This document shows positions 44,772 to 60,527 of a stretch of 64,000 bases of DNA, piece by piece (within the stretch, counting starts at the first letter, position 1; every line of letters begins with the position of its first letter). Source of the stretch: Ridgeia piscesae (taxonomy: Eukaryota > Annelida > Polychaeta > Sabellida > Siboglinidae); contig JAODUO010000056.1 in assembly GCA_025642075.2 (NCBI GenBank), positions 632,501-696,500 on the forward strand, written 5' to 3'. The translations under genes were made by a program, and so were the position numbers. Under the pieces are notes generated by a model that was not told the DNA's origin, searched no databases, and saw only the letters and a program-made list of their open reading frames with translations.

Positions 44772-45060
44772 GTCATCCAAGTTGGCATAGAGTAGTCCTG
44801 CTGCAATGAGGCAAAGCAATAGCTTTTCCATCCAAATCTCTGAGTAAATGCGAAAGACGTTAGGCAAACATTGAACGAGAAATGCTCGCAGTTGTGTTTA
44901 GTTGCGAACCTTCCCACACGTATGTGTACGGCTCAAGGTTCACTGTGGAAACTGACCACAAACCACTTGAGATGATCCATCTCAAAAACGTGGCCGCAGC
45001 TCCACAGAGGCTACAGTGCATGCTACTGCGCATCCAGCAGTATGGTATACAGCTGAGATG
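44772..45060 (+). mobile_element. Ty3/gypsy-type RNase H fragment
   Basis: Reads AIAFPSKSLSKCERR, then ANIEREMLAVVFSCEPSHTY and FTVETDHKPLEMIHLKN. These are the hallmark residues of the RT-RNase H region of Ty3/gypsy LTR retrotransposons. Two in-frame stop codons (TGA and TAG) precede the best-conserved part. The fragment runs into a CA-rich microsatellite after QYGIQLRC. No LTRs, integrase or protease were found nearby. Confidence 0.85.
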
Positions 45061-45078
45061 CACACACACACACACACA

Positions 45079-45138
<60 letters not shown>

Positions 45139-45181
45139 CACAACAAACACACACACACACACACACGCCGCGCGCAGGCAC

Positions 45182-45222
<41 letters not shown>

Positions 45223-45235
45223 GCACGCACGCACA

Positions 45236-45274
<39 letters not shown>

Positions 45275-45330
45275 CACACACACACGCGCGCGCGCAGGCA
45301 CGCACACACACACACACACGCGCAAACACA
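45059..45330. repeat. CA / CACG compound microsatellite
   Basis: Alternating CA and CACG runs with short interruptions (CAGGCACG twice, about 120 bp apart). It directly follows the Ty3/gypsy fragment. Confidence 0.95.
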
Positions 45331-45435
45331 TACATACTCATTCACACACAAAACTCCAACTTCACTAGCGTTGCCCTTGATGGCTTGAGGCTCATCTTAG
45401 ATAAGTATCACCTTCGCCTTCACCTATCCAGTAGT

Positions 45436-45583
45436 CTGGTGGACCGTAGGCGTAGGGGCGCCACAGATGACCTGGCAACCAGCTCCCTCCATTTCTCTCG
45501 CCTCTCAGCCTTCCTCATGGAGGCGCCCAGCGTCATGCCAGTCCATTCCGGGATGTTGTCCTCCCATCTCTTTTTTTGTCTAT
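45436..45583 (-). mobile_element. LINE C-terminal fragment
   Basis: The minus strand reads KRWEDNIPEWTGMTLGASMR then EKWRELVARSSVAPLR. This is the familiar KRWEDNIKEWTG...W..LVA.SSVVP tail of a non-LTR retrotransposon. Confidence 0.8.
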
Positions 45584-46991
45584 CCACCTAAATTATTGGA
45601 ATATATATGTGTAAAATATAGTCACGCAGGCTATTCGATAATATCCCTGTGGTAAGTGGTATGAAAAGCTGCTTGCAATTTCGTTAGATGAATGAAAATT
45701 TAACGGTTGTTTACAACACCTCCAGGCTTCACGGTTTATGGCGCACTGAAATTCTGTGCTCTGTGTTTCTCAAATATCTGGTTGTTTCGTTCATTTTAGT
45801 TTGTTGTTACAAATATGTTTGCTGCGAATCTGTAGACGTCCTTTTCCCACAATTTCCGATATATCTAATCAAAGATGTATTTAATCATAATGACGCTGAA
45901 ACTGATATAAAGCACGAAAATGGGCATGACAACATCCAGCAAAACACACAGCCTCCCCACTCCACGACCATAATTGTACAATAATCGGCAATTTGACGGC
46001 GTAGAGCCTCTACATCTACCTAACTTTGCGTCTTGGTTGGAATGGAAAACAACAATGTATGATAGGACCATAGACACTTTTTAGTCTGTAATTTTCGATT
46101 TATATCAATCGCTTAATTGCAAATCATATCCATGTGGGCAACTATTAGTCAGTAGAGCATCTCCAGTCCAAGCAGAACGATGTTGTAATCACGTGATAGC
46201 TAGACCGCTAGTGGCGCTTATGGCCAAACTCTTTCCATCTATGGTTCTGCGTTGCTGTTCGTTAACTGTTCAGTGATGATTAGTGTGAAGAGTTTCTTAA
46301 AATGTCGTTCAACGCAATAAAATATTACGTTTTGTTTTTATATAAATAACTGTCACGGATTATGGCGCACTACTGTTACATGATTTACGATTGCTATCAA
46401 AATATGCCTCAAAACTTGTTTGCCTCGTGTTAATTTGCGATAAATAACTTTGCTGAGAGGTTATATACATCCTAACGAACAACCCATAATATTTATACAA
46501 AAAATACATTGTTGTTTCGCTGCACATTGATGATTTTACATGTATCGCGCATGCGCAGAAACGTCAACCGGAACGTTTCTAACGCCGGAGAAATGTAAGC
46601 GCTACAGCGTCAGACGCTGGAGATGAGTGGTCTCCTTGCAATACTGGTATTCTATTTATATTAGTGAAATTGTTAACAAGTTAATGTGATAAAGATAACA
46701 ATACGCGCAACAAACGTTATGTGTCATTGTTTGTGAATGGGGGACGGAGAGACCAATAAGTTTGTGGACTAGGATTCGATACACAGTATTTAAGAAAAAA
46801 GAAAGACATGCGAACTCTGAATCACACCATAATCGCATGGAACTTCGCCGTGACTGTTATATCTAGCTTATGGCATTACCTCTTTGTCGGTATAGCGCTC
46901 ATGGCACGGCCAAAGATCTGGCCTGTTGGCATTTACCACTGTAGCGTATGCTGTTATATCCATGACAATGTCTCAAAATATGAAGCCGGTC
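45584..46991. other. No recognisable gene
   Basis: No protein family was recognised. The frame at 45688-45984 (plus) contains a hydrophobic stretch but no motif. A possible promoter-type motif is listed at 46547. Confidence 0.4.
46547..46556. promoter_or_regulatory. NRF1-type palindrome GCGCATGCGC
   Basis: A perfect match to the NRF1 binding palindrome, in a locally CpG-rich patch (to about 46620). This motif is common in TATA-less animal promoters. No transcript could be tied to it. Confidence 0.3.
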
Positions 46992-47115
46992 TTCGCCACC
47001 ACGTGCGCTCGAGTCGTTTACGAGTATACTGGGTCCTATCCTTATAATATAATATTATATTATATGGATAGGACCTAGTATACTCGTAAACGACTCGAGC
47101 GCACGTGTTCGCCAC
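46992..47115. mobile_element. Palindromic MITE with 8-bp target-site duplication
   Basis: The element spans 47000-47107. Its arms (47000-47041 and 47066-47107, 42 bp each) are reverse complements with one mismatch and begin CACGTGCGCTCGAG. They enclose a 24-bp AT-only loop. TTCGCCAC flanks it exactly on both sides (46992-46999 and 47108-47115). An 8-bp duplication is typical of hAT and some other DNA transposons. The element has no coding capacity, so it would depend on a transposase supplied elsewhere. The near-perfect arms indicate recent insertion or strong conversion. Confidence 0.9.
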
Positions 47116-47337
47116 TACCTAGATAAAAATTTGCGTGTCGAGAAATGTGTGATTGCAAGAAATATTGGTCTCAAAACATCGATTGGTCTCTATACTTGTT
47201 TCTGAATGATGACAAATGAAAAGTGTACCCGTGAGATACACTATTGCAAAGAATTTGGCATTTGTGTAGGCAAAACTGCGTAGCCCGCTTAAACGACGGT
47301 GCTATGATTATGAAATTTAGCCGTGCTGCGCCACTGC

Positions 47338-47610
47338 TGATCAAGTGCATTGGATGCCAATAGCAGTACGAGGGGAGTTCTAGATCCTTCTACTCACACA
47401 TGGAGCTTTGACTGGCTATGTAAACAGTATATAAATAATGCTGTTGTGTATACTACGCACAAGGCGTCACTGGGGCGACAGAGCTATCAGCGTGGCAGCC
47501 CCAAGTCTATGGAACGCGCTACCGCAGCATCTGACATTAACATCTATGACCACTGCTGCTTTTAAAGACAAACTAAAGACTGACCTATGTTCAAGACATT
47601 TTGGTACAGC
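47338..47610 (+). mobile_element. LINE (CR1/L2-like) 3'-end fragment
   Basis: Reads LHWMPIAVRGEF, a stop, then ILLLTHGALTGYV. After a frame change it reads GDRAISVAAPSLWNALPQHL and FKDKLKTDL. Both are standard segments of the reverse-transcriptase tail of CR1/L2-like elements. It ends with TGA. Confidence 0.85.
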
Positions 47611-47694
47611 GCTGTGATCAACAAATGTTGGAACAACGCAATATAACTGTCACGATTATGACTTATAATACATTCTACACAAAACTATTCTAGA

Positions 47695-48085
47695 GAAGCA
47701 GGAACAGTAACCCAACTTCTTAAAGACCTACAGTGGGACACCCTCCAAACAAGAAGAAAAAATTAAAGACAGCATAATATACAAAATGGAACATAACCTT
47801 ATAGATATCCCGCTAGATCACTATATCCAACACAACACTAGATCCTCACGTAAACACGACAGTCAGTTCTTGCAAATTAGAAACTCTGCAAACATATTTG
47901 GAAACAGCTTCTTCCCAACAACAATTAAAGAATGGAATTCTCTCCCCCCCCAAACACTGTCTCAAGTGAATCACTAAACTCATTTCAGAATAATTTGGTC
48001 CAACATTTTAACAATTAAGTCAGACGACCCACCATGCGCATTGGCGTGATATGTCCCTAGGACATTTTGCCAATTACAGATACAG
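47695..48085 (+). mobile_element. Second LINE 3' end with GATACA-type tail
   Basis: Reads TVTQLLKDLQWDTLQTRRKK, then after a frameshift LIDIPLDHYIQHNTRSSRKH and FFPTTIKEWNSLPPQTLS. This is the C-terminus of a jockey/CR1-type polymerase. About 80 bp of 3' UTR follow, ending in CAGATACAGATACA, the short tandem tail such elements leave at insertion. Confidence 0.85.
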
Positions 48086-48214
48086 ATACACTAGAAGTGA
48101 CAAGACAGGAAGTATGACAAGGAATGTGATTATAGCGACCTCTAGCGCATGACATGTAACTGGCTCAGCGCCCTCTGGTGACAATGACAATGATTTTTAT
48201 GATATTGAAATATA

Positions 48215-48216
<2 letters not shown>

Positions 48217-48289
<73 letters not shown>

Positions 48290-48301
48290 ATCCATCCATC
48301 C
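48217..48301. repeat. (TA)n then (CATC)n microsatellite
   Basis: About 70 bp of TA followed by a short CATC run. Confidence 0.95.
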
Positions 48302-48715
48302 GTTAGGCGACACTCTGACGTCGCTTTAGCGACACTACGTGTACGTCAAGTGCGAGAGACCTGTCACTGCCAGTCTGCTCCTCCGTCTATCAAGACTTGC
48401 GTGCGCCGATCGGCCAATCGCCCAAATGTCGAAACCCTTGAAATATTTCTAACGAATGGTGGTTATGACATGACGACGGGAAATTGCTGTGTGTCATGGT
48501 GATAATTACATTCGTTGACGTACATATATGTGAACAAAACAAAACGTGGACTCAGATCACGTCGTCTATTTGGGAACGTGGACGATGTTATCACATGGAT
48601 TCTGAATGGGTCGTCTTTCTGCGGATTTAATAAAAAGGTTCTGTCACATTATTACATATTACGTAATTTACTCGGTATAGTACCTACACAAACTGTATCC
48701 TAATTATGTAAGACC

Positions 48716-48966
48716 TTGACCCCGTCTATGCCTATGATTTCATAAAATTTTCCATCTCCCAATATTTCCCACATGACCGGCCCATTTCAACATATCTTCA
48801 CCAATTTCTACTTAAATTTTTACTTCACCCCAACCTCCACTTTCAGTTCCTTCTGTTATCAGCTCTCTTCACTCCCTTGGTTCTTCTTACGGTTATTTTC
48901 GTAAACTTACACCTCGTCCTGTTGTTTTTCTGTAAGTGCCATTGTCTCTAGGCCATAATGTAAAGG
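48716..48966 (-). mobile_element. LINE fragment, same family as 15543-15935
   Basis: The minus strand reads YGLETMALTEKQQDEV, ELKVEVGVK, and a GPVMWEILGDGK piece in shifted frame. Nucleotide blocks (GAACTGAAAGTGGAGGTTGG against GAACTGAGAGTGGAGGTTGG) align with the fragment at 15543-15935. Stops and frameshifts are present. Confidence 0.7.
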
Positions 48967-50017
48967 CCTACGGCTCTGAAAACCGCAGATTAGAAGTGCC
49001 ATCTACTGGTTTAGCCTTAGCTAAGCGAGAAAAGGGTTTGTTGCTAGATTTTTAACTTCGCATAGTTCACTTTTGCAAGTGAGAATCAACTAAGCGATGT
49101 AAGACTACATAGTAAAGCCTAGTCCCCCATGAACTTTTTAACAACAAATATGTGTAGAATGTGTCAAGACAACGCGATGCAAAACGCACATGTATCAGCC
49201 AAAAATATTAAATCGGCATCTGTTAGTGTTAGAGATTCGTTATCCGCTAGAGGCGCCACAGAGTATAATAGCAACATCACATGACCACAACACGCGCCAT
49301 TTCGTCTGGACAGAAGTCAAGAATCATCACCCCGAAAACGAACAAATACCACGGATTTAGAGATAAGCTTTAACTTCAGTAGAACCGGAGTAAAGGTAAA
49401 TTTTGCTAACAACATAAATATGGACTTTGCTGCGCACTACGTTACGCCTATTTTATATTAACATGGTGTAATTGCTAAAACGTTCACTTCATAACCAAAC
49501 CGAAAAAGAATAGACGGAAAGAGGTACCACACCACTGATTATTTTTGTGTGGACATGCAGCAGCATATCCGGCGGTTATCTAGGATAACTACGCAGCGCC
49601 GCTATCTTTTCAAAGCCATTTAATTAAAACAGCACACAAATCATTATACCCGTGAGTTCGTATGGACACAAATATATATTATTTGTGAAGGCAATTATTC
49701 TTAGATTCGAATGGGTACTTGTAATTGTATTTATCATCTTAAATTAAAAGGTATTACTATTAGAGGCAGCTAGACCCTAGGCATTGCCATTGGTGCCTGC
49801 CGTAGCTCTACGTTGCACCTACTAGCTTACTGTTAGTCTCGCTACAAGTACAAGTACAAGCTTGCTCTTTATTTACACATGCGACAAATTCAGCCAAATT
49901 TTGATTAACATGTCCTATTAAAGAAAACCTGAACAAGTTATCGCATAAAATGCTATATCTGTACAGTTAGTATAAGTGAAACACTTGTCAAATTTCGAAG
50001 GACTGGAACAGGGTTGC
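48967..50017. other. No recognisable gene
   Basis: No exon, RNA gene or repeat of note was recognised. Confidence 0.4.
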
Positions 50018-50221
<204 letters not shown>

Positions 50222-50325
50222 AGTATTACATTGTCTTTAAAGGACTCTGGCAAGTTACTCGCATATGCTGCATCGTAGCATCTAGTTAAGTGACACTGGC
50301 ATGGAAAGCAGGCTGGCTGGCAGCT

Positions 50326-53624
<3,299 letters not shown>

Positions 53625-53816
53625 AACTTTTCATACAATTGATCACCAAATATTATTACATAAACGTAAATACTATGGAATAAGAGGCACTCCACTCAGA
53701 TGGTTTGAGAGTTATCTCTCAAACCGGAGACAATATATTAAATATCATAATAATGTTTCGATACAGCAGAATATCACATAGGTGTTCCACGGGGTCTATA
53801 CCCAGTCCACATGTTT

Positions 53817-53887
<71 letters not shown>

Positions 53888-54740
53888 CCTTCCTTTTTGT
53901 GTAAATAAGTGCAAAACCAATTTGTTTGCTGACGACACTACTATATACAAGGTGGGGGAAAAAACAAAATAATAGATACGAAGATGTGACTAATGAACTT
54001 AACATATTAGCTGACTGTTTTTCTGCAAATAAGCTTTTCCTAAATGTTTCCAAGACAAAATGCATGTTATTCTTTAGATCCCGTTCTCCCCAGAGTGAAG
54101 AATATTTTTCTGTAACAATGTTTAACATAAAATAATCCAGCGTATACAATGTGTAAAATTCCTTGGTCTTCTTGTACTTATAGATGAAAGACTTGACCAG
54201 CAAGGGCACATAAACGCATGCGAATATAAACTAAACAGTGCTCTATGTGCAATCAATAGAGTTAACACCTGTCTTCCTGTTTCAGCTTGTAAAACAATAT
54301 ATTTCACTGTAGTTTACCCCACTTGACATACGGATCAACGTATAAATGCCATTTCACGAAATTATTCGTTATGCAAAGTAAAATCGTTCGTTCTATACTT
54401 AATAGAAATTTCAGGGAACACTCCCACGCTCTTTTTATATACTTACACTTGTTAAAATTGCATGACATACCAACTTGAAGTTTGAAATTTTTGGAATAAT
54501 TATGTCTATGGGAGTCTTCCACGTTCATTGTCTGATATGATCACATATACGCAGCTACGAAACTAGACAAATAACACATATACGTCCTTTTATTAATTCT
54601 ACTGTCAGCCCCTCAAAAAGTTTGTTGTGATTTGGAATAGAATTCCAACCTGCAATTCAGCAGACACATAGCCTAAAACGTTTTGCGTTATCGTTAAAAC
54701 CAATTGTGGTAAATGGCTATGAACATCTGGCTAAACCTTA
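53625..54740 (+). mobile_element. LINE reverse transcriptase, decayed
   Basis: Reads TIDHQILLHKRKYYGIRG and RWFESYLSNRRQYIKYHN, then in another frame GVPRGLYPVHMFIIYI. After a TA microsatellite it continues TNLFADDTTIYKVG (FADD catalytic motif) and LADCFSANKLFLNVSKTKC. Stops and frameshifts are frequent. Further polymerase-tail-like pieces extend to about 54740. Order and motifs fit a CR1/jockey-type RT. Confidence 0.85.
53819..53885. repeat. (TA)n inside the RT coding region
   Basis: The TA run begins exactly where the RT block FIIYIND would be encoded; FIIYI is still readable just before it. Confidence 0.95.
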
Positions 54741-55186
54741 ATTCTATTATGTAGCACATGTAGCAGAACCTTAGTTTAAATTACATAAATTATGAAATAT
54801 ATATTCATATGTATAAACTTGTTCGGGTTATAATTGCCAATGGTGTAATCATATGAGTGCAGTATTATCTATGTGTAAACCTAATACTTTACATTACTGT
54901 TGTGACATTTCTCAAATCGGGTCTAATATAGAAAATCAATCCTTATTCGACACGTTAAATTATTATTACATTGTTTATGCAGCAATTGCTGGGTAGACAG
55001 CGGCCAGTTTCGTCTCTAAGTATTCGTCATATTCTATTATCATTCTCTTACTTTACTGGCTGCAGCATTATGGCATGCAGTATTATATTATTTATTGTTA
55101 TATATTTGCTGTTTATGTTCGTTTGTATGATTTATGCGATTCCGAAAATAAATTAACTATCTAACAACTAACTAACTAACTAACTA

Positions 55187-55239
<53 letters not shown>

Positions 55240-56576
55240 TATATATACATACATATATACATTGTATTTACACAACGATATGTCATCTAAACTATTTTCA
55301 AAATGCTACATTCATACCAACATTAGAATAATTACAGGTTGGATATAACACGCAGACCCAAATGACAGGTGTCGCTATCACTCACCGTATCTGAAGGCTT
55401 GGAAATCAATCATAATATTGCCTTTCTGCAAATACAAAAGGCATTGGTTTTAAGGATTTGACCGCAATGGAAGTTATCTAATTAACACAACACCGCTGGC
55501 ATTATATAGCGTGTTATACCTTTTGTGTGAAGTTCCTTTTGTGTGAAGTTCCACCCGATATCACTCATCGTAAATGCATATGTCAGCCAGTCGCAGACTT
55601 GAAGATCAATATAACAATTCAAATAGTATATGAGTAATTTGAAGACCCCCAACATGTCACATACACATGTACGGCACGCACGCACGTACGCATATACGCA
55701 CGTCACGGAAACTCGCACGCACGCTACACAAAGTTTTCCCTCCCCCCCCCTCCCTCCCCCCTCCCCCTCCCCCTCCCTCCCCCCTCCCTCCCTCTTTTCT
55801 CTCTCTCACACACACACGCACGCACCCCCCCCCCACACACACACACACGCACGCACATGCGCGCGCGCTCCCGTCGCACAATTGCACTGTGTCATAACTG
55901 ATAGGCAATCAGAAAAAGTACTCACCGTTGTTGATTATCTAGTAGATTTGCAAAGCGATCGTCGACAGCGATATCACATGACACGTGTTGGCCGCGCGGT
56001 GTACTCGGTCGCATGGTTTATTAATGAGCGTCCTCCATAACGCGTGGCACCGCAATGATCAACCGAAGCGAAGCCACCCGCTTAACCCATACGAGATGCA
56101 TTTTGTCAATGCGCGGTTTGTTTGCGAGAGGTGCTTGCTATGCAAACACGTCCCGGATAACATCGGACCTCTTGATTTGGCTCCATGCCCGCACCTGCTG
56201 AACCACGAGGTTGTAGTAGAATGATTTAGGTTAACTCGAACGTATTCGTCTGTATATACGGCATGTGGTGCGGGCGTCACTGTCGCTATTTGTAATTGTC
56301 GCGAGTAAACCCGTATGTCTCGTGAAGGGTGCATAGAGCAGTACCCGTGTTGACAAAGCACAAGTCGATGTTGTCATGCCTATGCCACGTCGTATGTCCG
56401 CTATTATTCTCAGGCACACGCATACGACATGGATACGCAAGAAGTGCCGATTACAACGCATTGTGTTCTGTTGCAGGAGCGAGTGTTCTCCACACCCATA
56501 CGTATGTGCGTGCCACACACGTGAGGCGGACTCGACTGCACTGCTCACTGCCGGCGTCGGACGAACGACACCCGCA
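54741..56576. other. Intergenic and probable 5' region of the GT92 gene
   Basis: TA tracts lie at about 55190-55245 and a C/T-rich tract with CACA runs at 55737-55860. An acceptor-like TGTTCTGTTGCAG at 56462-56474 could open the exon that carries the GT92 start codon. Confidence 0.4.
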
Positions 56577-58389
56577 ATGCGTATCCGCTGGCGCTTCCAG
56601 ATACGTAAGCTCGCTTTGCGATTGTTTCTGTTCGCCTTCCTCTTCTACTTCGTCTTCTCCTTCGGCATCTACCGGTGGTTCGTCCCCACACGCCCGGTCG
56701 TACACACCGCAGCCGCCGTGGCGACGACGAAGGCGATCCAAGCCACGACGTCGGTGAAGATAATACCGCGCGCTCCACTCATACCGATACCAGGCACATA
56801 CCACTGTCCGGGACTGACCCCGCACGATCCCACGCGCGAGACGTTCACATTCCAGCGGGTGGACCCCGACCTCGATAGCACACTCGTCTTCTCCGCCTTC
56901 TTCGACGACAGGAACCCTGACCGACCCGTCGTCAGGGTCATTGGTGTGAGTGACAATGAAAACGGATATTTCTGTCAGTTCTCCTACGAACACGATGTGC
57001 TGGTCTCCAAGGCTCATGTGAACGTCATGACCGGGGGTCATGGGCGAAGGTGAGTGAATAAGCAACGAACGTACATACGGATTTACAGTTCTTTGTGTTC
57101 CCTTTAGTCCAGCGGTTCTTTCCCCTTTTTATCACGACACTAAATTTGGTCGCCAAACCATTTTGCATGGTCGCCAAGAGTGCCACGTACGTTTACAAAG
57201 GTTCAGTATTTTCGGGCTTGCTGCTTACACCAGACACATGCAAATCAGAAAATATATCCCAAATGTTGCGTAAATATGAAACGCCGTCGATAGCATCATG
57301 CTATCACGGTAGTGCTTATATCAACGTTTCAAAATGGCTGATGTAAACTGGCCACCACGCACTTCCTGTTTACGAGCATGCATGGAGCAGTGTGTGATGC
57401 CACCGAAATGTGTCATGCGCGCACTAGTCGTTTTCAATTTACATCTTATTGAAGCCTAAAAACACCACTGTATAGACCTACTCTAGAAATAATACCGCTC
57501 GTATTTATAGTGTGTCTATGTATTTAGTCGTGTTTGTTTTGTTCCAAGTTAGCGGTTTAAAAACATGGGTAGTCATGTTAGTTCATTGTTCGAAATTTGG
57601 GTCGCCACGCCAAAAGGTTAACAACCGCTACGTTAGTCCCCTGCCAGCATCTGGAGCGGAATGGGACTGTCTTGACTACCACTGGTGGTGGCATGCAGTC
57701 GGTCTATATGTCTATAATCTTCAACATCGAGCATTGTTATCAACCGTTGAACTGAATTATTTGTCCCGAGATGTCCATTACTGTGCCACCGCAACCGCAA
57801 CCGCTATTATTAATATCAAGATCTTGCATTTGTTCGTCGTCCAACCGCAACGACGTCACACGAGAAACGACACAGCACAGAGATCAACTGGTGCATGTTG
57901 GCACACTGGGCTACGGCCCACTAGCGCCGGCCGCCCTGAGTCGGGCCAACTGAGTCGTACCACGTCGTCGCGTACCATATACTGCTTTGTATTTTAATGG
58001 TATTGTTAAGGGTAAGCAGAGCGTGACGGTAGCGTTAATGTGTAGGGGCCTATGAGCCGTGATTTCCTTGTTTGTAATGAAGTCGCTCCATTTGGGGCCC
58101 AAGATCTTCGTAACGTATCTATTGAGTCAAAAGCGTCAAGTTTCTTCTCCTTGTTAGATCTTAGACGCTACGTTTCGCAGCCATGGTGTAACGTGGATAA
58201 GACGTAGAAGCGGTTCTTAGTATTGGGTGTGTGCGTGTGTGCGTGTGTGCGTGTGTGCGTGTGTGCGTGTGTGCGTGTGTGCGTGTGTGCGTGTGTGCGT
58301 GTGTGCGTGTGTGCGTGTGTGCGTGTGTGCGTGTGTGCGTGTGTGCGTGTGTGCGGGTGTGCGGTGTGTGGTGTGGTGTGGTGTGGTGT

Positions 58390-58474
<85 letters not shown>

Positions 58475-59968
58475 TGTGCGTGTGCGTGTGCGTGTGCGTG
58501 TGCGTGTGCGTGTGCGTGCGTGTGTGTGTCCCTATATGCGTTTTGGTGTGGGTATGTGTGCTTGTGTGCGTGTGTGCATGCGTGTGTGTGCGTGCGTTTG
58601 GGTGTGGGTGTGCATGTACGTGCGCGCGCGTGTGTGCTGTGGAAAATATTTAAATACAAATACTTTTCATTCCTAAAGGTCAAATACAAATACGAATACT
58701 TTGAAAAAGTATTTAAATACATTCAAATACAAATGTGTTTGACCCCCATGTCTGGACACAGATGACATTACCGTCTTTCCAGTCCTCAGAGACAACTCCA
58801 GAATTCCTGAACTGGTTGCAAATTTCACCATTATTTGCTAAAAAGAAATCTGCTGCTCTTACGAGCTGCCAGTTGATTTCTCAAAATTACTAATCCGACG
58901 AAATGTTTATAGGTCTTGAGCGTGGTGAGTGCGTGCATGGCGGAACTTTGCGGGTTTAATGAACTCCGACCCATTGCTCAACCTGCAAAACAAATGTCAA
59001 TGCCAAACATCCTAATATAGTCAGGACCTACCTATATGTAGATACATCAAACATACATGTACCTACCTACCCATCCTAGTGGCTGTCGTCGGACTATAGT
59101 AATGCCTTGTTAGGTGACGCGTTACGTCTAGCTAGTCTGTACTGCATCAACACGCGGAAAATGTCACTTGACACAGCGTGCATTTATCATGTTTGCATTT
59201 CACAATGGAATGATGGGGTGTTGCTTGTCAAACAGTGAAGTGTTGTACAGCGCAATATTTAATGTGTGACACAGTTTAGTGTCGTCAACCTTGTGTCGCG
59301 ATGCAAAGAACTGAGCGTATTGTGATAGGGCATGCATGCATATCGCAATAATTTGTCTTTCTTAAAGACTTGATGTTTTATGTCACGACGGTGTAGTTGT
59401 ACTTGAAAGTGTAGGCTCTTACATAGTGCGGTATAAACTCGTTAGGATCGCGCAAAAAGCTTTGCATTTCATCACCTAAAAGACGACATCAAATGTAATC
59501 ACAACTAAATTGCCGTCGAGGCGAACTGTTACTTGCTGACGTAATTATGAAAACGAACGCCTACAGCTGCCAAACGTCACAGCTGTTGCATGTGTTGGCG
59601 CGCGCGAATATTTATGTCGTTATTGCGTGGGCACGAGAAAGTCTTAGTTATACTATATGGCTTAGTTGATGTTAAGAATAGGTTAATTAATTATAATTAA
59701 TCGCGATATAAATATTCGTGCACTGAGTAACGGCACGCTTGTGACGTTCAAATAATGATGGCGACGCCTCGACACGGAGCTATATACCTAATAGTAGCTG
59801 CCGGTGATGTTCGAGTTTTGCGCGAGTTTGTTTTGTGAGCTTTATTAGATGTTTATATAGATGTTAGTGATTTTATTTTGTAACGTGGATTGAGGATAAG
59901 TAGGTGATATTGTTCATGGTTATGCCATACATTAAAAGAATAAAAGATATTGACTGTGTTAGTATGTG

Positions 59969-60031
<63 letters not shown>

Positions 60032-60490
60032 CAAGGAGGTCAGAAAGTACAAAATCGTGGACCAGTTCAATGTCAACATACATTCTTGTAAATGGAACAC
60101 CTCACAACTGCAATTATTTCGTCAAATCGTAACAGTCCTCCTCCACATTGTTTAGACGGCCTGTTGTGTAGCTGCATGAACACTTGTTGTCTCCGAGAAC
60201 TATAAATGACTGGAACAAATTAAGTGACTATTGTGTCAGTAGAGCACGCAAGTCTCGTCTGGCGCCATATTGTTTGTATGCTATTTACTCCTGTTCATTC
60301 ACGATCTGGTTCCCAACGACTAGTACGAGCTATGTATTCATCCGCATGCCGGCGCAACTGCCTAAGCAGAAACATATGTTGGAAGATTTATAGGTTTCCA
60401 CCCAATAAAAAAGTCATCTAGAATATGAGAATTGCTATGCTATTATTGCTTATATAATGCATGACATGCACGTACGCACGCACGCACGCA

Positions 60491-60527
<37 letters not shown>

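Noticed and set aside
56376..56576. 67-codon N-terminal extension of the GT92 frame
   Set aside because: It would place a Cys/His-rich segment before the basic tail and anchor. A splice acceptor-like site at 56474 suggests it is intron and 5' UTR.
58168..58765. Long Cys/Val and His/Thr open frames
   Set aside because: Artefacts of GT/GTGC microsatellites; equivalents occur at 9029-9394 and 44860-45591.
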